NCBI GenBank assembly: GCA_008694505.1
Contig: VZDJ01000049.1
Location: 3,687,932 to 3,751,931 of the forward strand
Direction: 5' to 3'
Source of the DNA: Cyanoderma ruficeps
Lineage: Eukaryota; Chordata; Aves; Passeriformes; Timaliidae
DNA length: 64,000 nucleotides
Each line of letters starts with the position of its first letter. Position 1 is the first letter of the stretch. Shown piece by piece: positions 28,051-37,493 of the stretch. The notes under the pieces are model-generated. The model was not told the origin of the DNA. It saw only the letters and a list, made by a program, of their open reading frames with translations, and did not search any database. A program made the position numbers and the translations under genes.

Positions 28051-28070
28051 GAAGTGTCCAAGGCCGGGCA
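28051..28070 (+). mobile_element. CR1 3' fragment, right part after LTR copy B
   Basis: GAAGTGTCCAAGGCC continues the CR1 sequence broken at 27748. The CR1 ends soon after and gives way to an ATAAA-rich stretch; the normal CR1 3' tail is missing. Confidence 0.65.
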
Positions 28071-30269
28071 ATAAAATAAATAAAAGAAGCTGCACTCTGG
28101 AATCAAAGCTTGGGATTTACTGAATTCCAGCTTTCTCCTTCAGAAGTTACCTTGAAAAATTATTGTCTGTTTCTTTCAGCTCTAATTCGAATCAATAGTA
28201 TTGCAGCCTCTGGTATGCAACTGGTATTAAAATGCAATAACTAAGCACTTTCAGCAGAAAATCAAATAAAATGGCATTAAATCAGCTGATAGGCACCTCC
28301 CTCCTCTCCCAGCACTTATTTTAAACGGGGAATCTGCTCCTAAAGGGGGTTGGCACCAGGCATTAAAGGCTGATTTTTCCTGCCTTCCTCATGGAATATG
28401 AATATCATTTAGCAAGGCAGAGGGAAGATTTCTGAGGTCATCTCTAGATAGTGAAAGGTTCAAACCCATGTCAAACCGTTAAAAAGAAACAGAGATGATG
28501 CTGTGGAAGAGAAAAAAAATGCAAGAAAAATATCTAGGAGCAGATTTTTCAAAGAAAACAAGATAATGCTGTCTCTTCACACCTATTTAACTTCCATGCT
28601 AAAACCCCCCAAACTTTCCAGGGTATAAAGTATCTTTTGCTGTCACTGACAGAACTGAATTTACGAGTGTTTCTGAATTTCCACAGAAACTGATACTGAC
28701 AGTACATTTGTGGCTAAGCAGGCGCATGAATTTTTGTGTCCAAATTACCAAATTATTGAGTCAAACAGGACTATAATTATAGAAAGACCTCTTCAAAAGA
28801 ATTCAATCTAGAAATATTTCTTCCAGAGGAGAATTCTCCAACTTTGGAAATTCAAGTAGGTAGGACTCTGACTGACATGAACTGCTATCAATATTGATTA
28901 ATCCAATAAATTCCTATTTCTAAATGCACCAAGCTGTCCTTGTAGACTGTTATTTTCCAGAGAGTTTAAAAAAAAATACAGCATTTCAAAGATATTTGAA
29001 GTGTTGGTTGTCAGGAAACAGCTTTTAGACCATTAAAAACCTGATCTAAAAGGTAATTCCAAGGGAATTAATAGTTTGATCGCAGTCACTTAATTGTCAC
29101 TTATGTGTTTGAAAGGTTTGGATGAGGCTCTCCACGATCATTTTTAGGTGACTGAAACACTACTGCCAAAACATTTTACTGATGTAGTTATAGATAGTCT
29201 CTTAGCAAAATTGTCACTGTTCCCACTTTCTCCTTCTTTTCTCTCTTTTTTATAACCCCATCTCTGTCACATTTGAATCTGGTATTTATTTGCTTTGCAT
29301 TTATAAAAGAAATAATTATTCAAGTAAAATGACAGCAATTTGTTTCAATACAATCCGTTGCCAAATCGCTGATATTCGGCCAGGAAAGAAATTTTAAACG
29401 TGTAAAAATATACTTCAGATAAAATAAATAAAACTTCTACAGCAACAGGCTTCCCTTTTCTTCTTCCACAATTATCTTAAAATCAGGAGCCCTCAGGTTT
29501 ACTTCTCATATTTTGGGAATTTTTCCTTAAAAGTTTGCAGAGCCCGAGGAAAATTTTATAGCAAAACCCAACCTGGCTGTCATTAGGCAAAACTCTTAAA
29601 ACTCTCTCATTCTCTCCAGATACCAAAAAAAAATCAGACTCACAGTAAATGTAGGGGATGGAAGAGTGTGAGCAGGGCAGGTCTGTTGGATGCAGGCAGG
29701 GAATTCCCTGGCCTTGGTTTGGGGGTTTAGCTGAACTTTCCAGCACCCTTCAGCACAATTCAATTTACAGGGAAAAGAACCCAACCCTTTCCTCGCAAAT
29801 TCCACCTGTAGGGTAATTGTGAAGCTTTCAGGTCTGGAGCGTTAATTGCAGAACCCCAAACTCTGGCTGGCTCACAGGGGAAGTGCTGTAGACAGGAAGA
29901 AAATGTTGTTTTCCTCCCCAGTCCTGACCATCCAGAGCCTTAAGCTAGTTTTCCTATTTCCCCCCACAGGAGCAAGAGGAGAAAGTCACCACCAGCAAAT
30001 TTATTCTGCAGGTTTGCACCCTGCTAGCCAATCTCTAAATGACATATTATTATTATTTTTTTTTTAACCTTGTGGTCGCACTGTGGTTTGGAACTGATGC
30101 ACACACGTTTATTAACGTGAAAAAAAAGAGAAAAGAGCAGCTCCAGGAAAGTCTGTCACACCGAGCTGAAAACATTCTGTACATGTCTCCTTTCCTTAAA
30201 GAACATCTTTATATTTAGAAATGAGCTAATTAAGACTGCCTGCGCCGTTTTGGAGGGAACAGATGGGCA
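28071..30269. other. Intron just downstream of the CDH13 exon
   Basis: AT-rich, with no LTR, CR1 or tandem repeat visible in about 2.2 kb next to the exon. Splicing enhancers or conserved elements are possible but cannot be seen without alignment. Confidence 0.55.
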
Positions 30270-30277
30270 GTCCTTAC
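30270..30277 (-). promoter_or_regulatory. CDH13: Splice donor of the CDH13 exon
   Basis: The minus strand reads GAG|GTAAGGA, a near-consensus 5' splice site after the last exon codon. It fixes the 3' border of the exon. Confidence 0.9.
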
Positions 30278-30418
30278 CTCCTTCTTGGTGAATTCTGGTG
30301 CGTGGTCATTCTTGTCGTCGATGAGGATGGTGGCAGTGGCTGTGCCTGTCAGTCCCACATCCTTCCCACCCATGTCCTTGGCTTCTATAACCAGCTCATA
30401 CTTCGGGCTTTCCATAGT
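30278..30418 (-). CDS. CDH13: CDH13 (T-cadherin) internal exon, end of EC2
   Basis: This is a single internal exon of 47 codons (141 bp) read on the minus strand, starting with ACT ATG GAA and ending AAG AAG GAG. The borders are a TTTTATTTCCAG acceptor and a GTAAGGA donor, and both are in phase 0. Visible cadherin features are the strand-forming YELVIEAKD, the [12 protein letters not shown] core and the calcium-linker motif [10 protein letters not shown] (a DxNDNxPxF variant), followed by FTKKE, which begins EC3. T-cadherin is a GPI-anchored, non-classical cadherin at the cell surface that binds adiponectin and LDL and mediates weak homophilic adhesion. I assign CDH13 because the peptide, including [15 protein letters not shown] and DKNDH, matches vertebrate T-cadherin from memory; N- and R-cadherin differ here. 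The exon is intact, with no stop or frameshift. Because both borders are phase 0, skipping it would remove 47 residues without shifting the frame. The main doubt is assignment to CDH13 rather than another type I-like cadherin. Confidence 0.9.
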
Positions 30419-30460
30419 CTGGAAATAAAAAAGAAAAAACAGAAAAGACAAAGACAACAT
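30419..30460 (-). promoter_or_regulatory. CDH13: Splice acceptor and polypyrimidine tract of the CDH13 exon
   Basis: Read on the minus strand, a long pyrimidine-rich run with a few purines leads into TTTCCAG directly before the first exon codon. An A-containing stretch just upstream (GTAATAT near 30462) could supply the branch point, but this is a guess. The strong tract supports constitutive use of the exon. Confidence 0.85.
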
Positions 30461-31158
30461 ATTACTTTAAACTTTAATTTAATTTAAAATAGCAAATTTT
30501 TAAAACCCCAAAACTTTGTTTGGCCTAATCAAACATAGCAGAGAAACAGATCTGTTATGACGGTTTTACTGAAACACAAGCACAGTTTTCTATGAGATCA
30601 GCTGCTACCCTGGAAACCTCATTTGCAATCCAGCATGAAGGTGAATATTGGTAAACAGTACATAATTTATCCTGTTATTTAGGGAGATTAGGAAAGAGGT
30701 AAGAAATTAAAATATACTTGCTCTTTAGGAGTAAGCTCTACCTTCAGTGCACCAATATTTAGCAGCTTGCTTCATCAGTGTTATGATGGGTACATAATTA
30801 AATACTAATGTCACAATCTACATATAAATTCACTTTATTAAATCCCATTCATTCTGGCTATTAGCATTTAGACTGGTAATCTAAGTTTTCTCTGCTGCAA
30901 GAGACAAAAAAGCAGCTTCCAAAAAGGGCAGAGACTTCCAGTCATTGCCCAAAACGAATGTGCAGAGTGATATTAATGATTTATATTGCTGATATCTGAT
31001 TGCCACACGATGGGTATTTATCTGGCTGCCCACCCACTGCAGAACCAGACAGCACAGGCCCACAGCAACATCCAGCTCAATTTCCTCTCATAAAACAGCC
31101 TTAATCTGGAAAAAACCCCATTTGTGGTCACTTCTGAAGTGGGAATGTGCCAGCCTTT

Positions 31159-31453
31159 TGCGATAGGACACGAAATAAAGATGTTTGACTCCAGTCAGAG
31201 GGCAGTAGAAATCAGAAGACTTTATTTAGAATTTATCCAGCCCTTTTATAATATTCTGTGCTAAAAGTCACATTTTTGGTCCATAGGGCTGACACCTCTC
31301 CCATTGGCCAAGTAACAGAAATAGCAAACAGCACCTGGTGTTATGGGAAAGGAACATTGTCTACACAAGGTTGTTTTGGGAAAAGCTGTTGAAAAGTTTC
31401 CCTTGAGAAGAGCTCAGCTCTTTTCAAACTCAGAAAATATCGAGTCCACACCA
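31159..31453 (-). mobile_element. Solo LTR, third family, 740 bp upstream of the exon
   Basis: A 9-bp direct repeat CCAGCCTTT lies at 31150-31158 and 31451-31459. Taking GCCTTT as the 6-bp duplication leaves a TG...CA element of 295 bp, though the border could shift by three bases. On the minus strand it has a CCAAT box (GGCCAATGGG), TATAAAAGG (plus 31242-31250) and AATAAA (plus TTTATT 31221-31226) in the right order for a retroviral LTR. It is unlike families 1 and 2. It is sense to CDH13. Confidence 0.72.
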
Positions 31454-33325
31454 GCCTTTGGGATTCTGTCCCATCAGGGATGAGAGCAGTTGTGTTTTGG
31501 CTGGGCCAGGGGGGAGCAGCAGCTCTGCCAGAGGGAGCAGCTCTCAGTACCACAACCTGCTCCCGTGGAACTCAGCGGGAATTCTGACAAGGATGTCACT
31601 GGGAACTTCACCAGGATGGGTTTTGTGTGGCTGCCTGGGATGGAACCCTCTGCCCAAAGCCCACAAGAGTGGCACCAGCACAGGGGACAGAGTGAACACA
31701 GGGGACACACGTGGGGCAGTGCTGCAGCCACCTCTGAGGTGCATTGACCAGAAACCCTCACCCAAACCCTCCTGGAAAATAAACATGGGTCCCATGGGGA
31801 AAGCTGCAACAAAACCACTGCTTTTGGAACCTTTTGGAACCTTTTGGAACCTTTTGGAACCATTTGGAACCTTTTGAACCTTTTGGAACATTCTGGAACC
31901 ATTTGGAGCTGTGTCTGCAAGAGCCCAGAATTCCCAACTTTGATATCCTTCATCCCAGTCCTTTATCCAACACTTTCTCAGGGAATTCCAACAGGGACAC
32001 AGCCTACCAAAGCAGTCCCTCGGGTTGCCCAATCTGCTGTTTTCCCAAACAGTGAATTTTGCATTCTAGGTTGTCCTGGGCACATCCCAGCATCTCATTT
32101 TTTTGGAGAACACGCGAGAAGGAGATCCCAGCTCCTCAGTACGTAGATTTTGAAGCGTTTTTAGGCCAAGAGAGAAGCAGCCACCTCAGCTGCTCATCAG
32201 ATCAGCTATTATGAAACAATATTTTTGCATGTAAAGTCAACAAGTCAAGCCAGAAGATAAATTTTGTTCTAAAAACAAATGGACTGCTAGGAAATCAGAT
32301 GCTACTGCCACACAGGGGAGCCTAAGAAATGTATTTCCTGAAGTCTTACAACATTATTCCATGAAATTCATCTCAGAAGGCGGCAAACCAAGAGCAGGAA
32401 TTTGATTTATAACATCATAAAAATATACGCAAAGAAGTATTACTGACAAGCCTACAACACAAACTCACGCCATGGAGGGGAACTAAATTTACAGTTTTCA
32501 TATATTTGTTTCCTAAAGTGCATTAAAACCTGAACGAGACTTCTCTCCCCTCCCCTAGCTGCAACTTCTTCATTATTTTGATTAGAAAGTCGTTACTATT
32601 GTATGGAAAACTTGCAAAGCCATTTATCACTTCATATTTATAAGCCTCTTTGCTCAGAAAGAAGCCCATTTTTACTCAAAAATTGGCCTTTTTTTCCTTT
32701 GAAAACCGTCCCATTTTCTATTGAAAGCAAGCCCATTTACGCTGGAAATTGTATCTACCGCAGCAGAAATGTCTGTGACAGGAGCCCAATGTTTAAGCTC
32801 GCGCAAAATGTGAAAAACATTGAATTTTGAGTAGTATTTCATATAATTATGAACACTTCACACTTCCCTGCTATGCAGCACTTCCTACAACTCCTTCTGA
32901 CACCAAATATTTGCTTTGTTAGAGGAAGCAGCTGCTAACAGATGCAAACCCTGAGCTGAGGCTTGTTCCCATCAGAGGCTCTCTTTGCACTCCCTTGTAA
33001 AGGACCTTTCAGAATTCTCCTGCTCCCAGCCCAGCTCAGTCAGGCAGCAGCAGGGATCATTTGGAGCACTGTGATTTACCAAAAACTGGATTTCTGCAGG
33101 CAGAGCAGGGCTCCCTGTGCTCCCAGCAGCCCCTTTCCACAGGGATGATGCTGCAGAGGGGCTGTGCTGAAGGGTCAGGGCTGCTTTGGAAGATCTCAGG
33201 GCACCTGCTCAGCATTTCCCTCTTCTCAGGGCTCAGATCTTTGACCCCAGTGTGGTCTCTGCCTCCTTTTCCTCCCATCTTGTGAGGAATAAGTGCTGCT
33301 GGAAGGTGGCAGTGGAGGAGAACAT
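31454..33325. other. Intronic sequence with a GC-rich patch and the decamer repeat
   Basis: From 31460 to 32030 the sequence is G/C-richer than its surroundings and includes the TTTTGGAACC array. The overlapping 159- and 162-codon minus frames come from that bias. The remainder is AT-rich with no element recognised. Confidence 0.5.
31821..31907. repeat. 10-bp tandem repeat TTTTGGAACC
   Basis: About nine imperfect copies of the decamer occur; the first four are identical, then ATTTGG, a 9-bp copy and TTCTGG variants follow. It lies 370 bp above the LTR at 31159. Confidence 0.93.
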
Positions 33326-33367
33326 CCTTCCTTCCTTCCTTCCTTCCTTCCTTCCTTCCTTCCTTCC
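33326..33367. repeat. CCTT microsatellite next to an ambiguous base
   Basis: Ten and a half perfect CCTT/TTCC units (42 bp) are followed by a single N at 33368. The repeat lies on the 3'-tail side of the reverse CR1 at 33431. It is a polypurine/polypyrimidine mirror repeat. Confidence 0.95.
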
Positions 33368-33430
33368 NATAGGTCCCCTCCCTGCCATCCCCACCAGAGT
33401 TAACATTCCCAACAGATCCCACTGCCCTGG

Positions 33431-33738
33431 ATCACAGCATCACTGGGCTGGAAGAGTCCTTCAAGATCATCGACTCCAACCCAGCCCCGGCACCTCAGTT
33501 AGACCATGGCACCGAGTGCCACATCCAGCCTTTGTTTAAACACATCCAGGGATGGTGACTCCACCACCTCCCCAGGCAGATCATTCCAGTATTTCATCAT
33601 TCTTTCTGTAAAAAACTTTTTCCTGATATTCAGCCTCTATTTCCCTTGGTGCAGCTTGAGGCTGTGTCCTCTCCTTCTGTCAGTGCTGCCTGGAGAGAGA
33701 GACCAACCCCACCTGAGCACAGCCACCTTTCAGGGAGC
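33431..33738 (-). mobile_element. CR1 LINE 3' region (reverse orientation)
   Basis: On the plus strand it reads GGCTGGAAGAGTCCTTCAAG, then GGTGACTCCACCACCTCCCC, and TTTTTCCTGATATTCAGCCT, which are the reverse complement of CR1 3' blocks. The tail side, at the low coordinates, abuts the CCTT tract and lacks clear ATTCTATG repeats. Confidence 0.87.
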
Positions 33739-34062
33739 CCAAGCCTCGGTCTGGGCTCCAAGGCACCCAAACTCAGCTGGACTTGGCAGCACCATCAGTG
33801 CAGCAGAACCCAGAATGTGAGGTGGGAACCAGTAGAACGGTTTGGGTGATGGCAGGGAAGGTTTAGGGCCGTTGAGGCTGATTCCAGGACTGCAATCGCT
33901 TTCCCCAGGAAGCCCCCAGGCCAATATTCCTCCAGTGCCCCCCTACAAGACATCCATGGATTATGGATTGCATATTTTGGACAGGGCACGCTCAGTACCA
34001 CAGCACCAAGACTTCCCTTAGTGCTTTAGTCCTCATCCAAAAAAAACCCAACCCAAAAAACA

Positions 34063-34087
34063 CAAACAAACAAACAAACAAACAAAA
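34063..34087. repeat. CAAA microsatellite
   Basis: About six AAAC units run inside a longer A/C-rich stretch from 34037 to 34102. A similar shorter AAAC run lies at 53390-53408. Confidence 0.85.
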
Positions 34088-34518
34088 CCCCACCAAAAAA
34101 ACACAAGTGGAGAATAGAAATTCATAGAAATCCTCAAATTCCCAGAAAGTTCCTGAAATCAAAACAAACTGTGTTTGGGAAGCAAACAATGCACAGAACA
34201 TTCAAAACCCTTACCAGGGTTTTAAGGATCCTCTCAATACTAATTATCAATCAATAGAGAGTTTTCTGACTATTCCACGGGTATTTGTATTTCTGTAAAG
34301 ATACAACACTGCCTCGACTCTTCTGTGTATAATTCTGTGTATAAACGATGTATTCATGCATAATAGGGTATCAGGAGTGTGCTGCCACATCCTATTTGGT
34401 ACTAATGGCTTTATAATATAATGCTAACCAGAAAGAAAAATTCTTCGGATTGAAATAATTTCAGTTGGTGCTAAATAAATGCTTGTGTTCATTTAAGATG
34501 ATAATTGCATATAATGCA

Positions 34519-34617
34519 NNNNNNNNNNNNNNNNNNNNNNNNNNNNNNNNNNNNNNNNNNNNNNNNNNNNNNNNNNNNNNNNNNNNNNNNNNNNNNNNNN
34601 NNNNNNNNNNNNNNNNN
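34519..34617. other. Assembly gap (99 N) followed by poly-A
   Basis: Ninety-nine N are followed directly by A18 (34618-34635). The true length and content are unknown; the gap sits where a homopolymer probably stopped sequencing or assembly. Confidence 0.95.
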
Positions 34618-36369
34618 AAAAAAAAAAAAAAAAAAGTGAAGCAAAGTGACTATTAGCAGCTCTAACAGACATAATGCTTTGATAATTATAATATCAGCAT
34701 TTATTTTAAATGCCAGTTGCTGCTGCTTAAAAAGGGCGATATACACAGAGGCTTTGCATTTAGAGCTTGAATTACAGTTTGATGAATAGAAAAACCCAAA
34801 CTATTTTGTAACATAAATCCTCTTTAGCTCACCAATTTCCAATTTTTTCATATCATAAGGGAAGGTCTACAGTTTAATCATTGTAATAATGTGCTTCTGT
34901 TATGAAGAAAATCAATATCTATTTACTACCCGTGGGAGATGTGGAGTCCGTGTGTATGTCTGGAAGCAAAAGGAAGACTAAATTTTCTCCTCCAGCAGTA
35001 GCCATTAAAAAAAGGGAAGAAGTTGTTCCAAATATTTGAGCCAAATTGGTTTTCTGGCCAGAGTTATTTGTTTTCCATCATGATGAGGCCTATGACAATT
35101 TAATATATGGGGTGTATAGGATCAAGACTTCAATTCCTCGTAACTTACACATTTATTTTAAATTACACATAAATTTGTACATTTAATTCTTCATAACGCT
35201 GGCCTAACCATAGGGACTGTGCACATGGATGAGTCTGTTACGTTTTACATGAAAACACAGGAATTTTAGGGGCATGTTTTCAACAGTCTGTGTAAAATGA
35301 TAAGTTTTGACAGACGTACAAATTACGATTTGGATATTGAATTAATAGCACTTTTTAGAAGGCTGTACACATTTGCATCTTGGCTGTTATATATATTAAT
35401 ATAAATATTAATATAAATAAAAATGTTAACACCACTCGTGTGTGTTAATAAGGGAGTTTCCTTACATGGATGATGATATTCATAAGAATTTTTCCTCAGG
35501 TAGAGATCACCAGCCTCTAGAACAGAACAGTGGCTGAAGCTCGGGTTTAGTCCGAGATATTTCCCCTTAAGTCATTACTGTTAATTAGGCTACTACTAAA
35601 ATTAACCCCATGGAGGAGAGCAAATATTCAGCATTCTAAATAAAACCCTTAATTGTTATAAAAGACACAACCCCACTGAAGCCGGTGCCTCTACACTGGT
35701 TTTTAGCAGGCGAAGATAACAGAGTGATCTGCAGCAGCGACTCACTAGATGCTCACGGTTTGGGGAAAAAGATCATTTTCCATGGCAGCTGTGCTAGAAG
35801 TATAAAGCACTATAATAATTTTTAATAGCTTCGGAGAATAAGAATCACAATGTTCCAAGGAAAGTACTTGCTGTCAAACACACTGAAATCACCCTTTTCT
35901 TTTTAAAGCGCCAGCCATGTTTCAGCTTTCCCCTTGGACCAATGTATGTAATTTCCTTTTTTTTTTTTTTTTTCTCTTTTGCAGGCAAAAAATTCAGTTG
36001 TTGCTCATAATTAAACAGTGCTGCAGAAATCTTTCACTCCAGCATGAAAGCATCAATTATTATGTAACTTCTTGTGCTGATTTTAGACCGCCTAATCACC
36101 CACATTATTCCACACTCAGAGGTGCCAGGAGTACAAAGACAAGCTGCTCTCCCCCAAACCCTCCGTGGGCAGCAGACAGGGGTGGAGGGAGGGTCTGCTC
36201 CCCAGGAATGGCCTTGAGGACAGAAAACACAACCCCACCGTGGTCTGTGAGCAACTGCAGACCCTGCTGAGGGCAAACATTCCCTGGGGGTGTGTGGGGT
36301 CACTGGCTGTGCCCTCCTGGGGCTGCACGGAGCACACACGGCCATCCCTGCTGGGACAGAGCTCCTCTG

Positions 36370-37128
36370 GGCTCAGGATCCACGGCAATTCCAGAGCTCA
36401 CAATCCATGGCCCTTCCCGAGCACACAATTCATGGCGATCTAGATGTCACAATTAACGGCAATTCCAGAGCTCAGAATTTATGACAACTTCAGAGCTCAT
36501 GAGCCATGGCAATCCAGAGCTCAGGATTCATGGCAGTTCCAGAGCTGAGGATCCATGACAACCTAGACCTCAGGATCCATGGCAATCCAGAGCTCAGGAT
36601 TCATGGCAGTCCAGAGCTGAGGATCCATGACAATCTAGACCTCAGGATCCATGGCAATTCCAGAGCTCGCAATCCATGGCGGTTCAGAGCTCAGAATTCA
36701 CAACTCTAGAGCTCAGAATCCATGGTAATTCCAGAGGTCATAATTCATGGCAATCCCAGAACTCAGAATTCACAGTCATTCCAGAGCTGTGAATCCATGG
36801 CAATTCCAAAGCTTGAAATTTAGGACAATCCAGAGCTCAGAATTCATGACAATCCCAGAGCTCAGAATTCATGACAGTTCCAGATCTCCCAATTAATGGC
36901 AATTCCAGAGCTCACAATGAATGGCAATTCCAGAAGTCACAATTCATGACAATCCAGAGCTCAGAATCCATAGCAATTCCAGACCTGAGGATCCATGGCA
37001 ATTCCAGACCTGAGGATCCATGGCAATTCCAGAGCTCAGTATTCACAATAATTTCAGAGCTCAGAATTCACAACCATCCAGAGCTCACAATCCATGGCAA
37101 TTCCAGAGCTCAGGATCCATGACAACCC
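36370..37128. repeat. 25-bp minisatellite, about 31 units, palindrome-rich
   Basis: Reading unit by unit I count 31 copies of 22 to 25 bp. The most common form combines AGAGCTCA, GGATCC or GAATTC, and ATGGCAATTCC. Units differ by substitutions and short deletions, so the array is not recent overall. Units 7-9 and 10-12 form two 73-bp higher-order copies (36516-36588 and 36589-36661), a sign of a later local expansion. It has no spacers, so it is not a CRISPR. No protein function is implied by the open frames across it. Confidence 0.95.
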
Positions 37129-37390
37129 TCTCCTGCAGCCACAGGATTCTTTTGGGAGAGGAACCATGGAAATCGTGACACCCCTTCCCATGTGCTGCAT
37201 CGCAATCCCCCTTCCACAGAGCCTGCACCAAAGCGAGCCTCCAGCTCTCCCTGCACACGCAGCACTGATGTTCTGGTGCTTCAAAAGGTACGTGACACCA
37301 CTTCTATTCCTCACAGACTCCAAACCTACCACTCTTTGTACTCCAATTTTTGGTGCTGGATAGAAAACTCTGTATCCACATTAATGAACT

Positions 37391-37493
37391 GTACCCCCCA
37401 AAAAAACCCAAGGATGGACTAGGTTACATCATTTCCCTGGTGCTTAACGTTTTCCAAAGCTTCATGCTGAACCCAGTAACAGTGCTAGAAAGC
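37391..37493 (+). repeat. Left arm of an unclassified inverted repeat pair
   Basis: This 103-bp segment from GTACCCCCC to AGTGCTAGAAAGCA is matched in reverse complement at 38528-38629 with roughly 90 percent identity: about nine substitutions, mostly transitions, and two indels. It resembles no LTR or CR1 in this window. The arms lose similarity abruptly on their inner sides. Confidence 0.8.

Larger units (their letters stand above)
1..30277 (-). other. CDH13: CDH13 intron downstream of the exon (partial)
   Basis: From the donor at 30277 to position 1, the gene's minus strand runs through at least 30.3 kb with no further cadherin exon that I can recognise. The intron leaves the window. It contains two CR1 tails (9484, 20531) plus an LTR-split CR1 (27615), four supported solo LTRs (11719, 18407, 27258, 27749) and one possible LTR (24530). 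Very long introns are typical of CDH13 in vertebrates. Confidence 0.8.
33739..36369. other. Intronic sequence around the first N gap
   Basis: Apart from the CAAA run and the N gap, 34200-36100 is very AT-rich and free of recognisable repeats. A T19-like run lies at 35957-35973. The TATATATTAATATAAATATTAATATAAAT stretch near 35389 is locally self-complementary. Confidence 0.5.

Noticed and set aside
31474..32032. Overlapping 159- and 162-codon minus frames with repeated KRFQKVPK-type motifs
   Set aside because: The repeated motif is the translation of the TTTTGGAACC array. It resembles no retroviral or host protein.
34465..34746. Open frames spanning the N gap
   Set aside because: They are made of undetermined codons plus poly-lysine or poly-phenylalanine from the A tract.
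36370..37128. Direct repeats resembling a CRISPR array
   Set aside because: Units are contiguous with no unique spacers, in an animal intron; it is a minisatellite. The same applies to 49092-49343.
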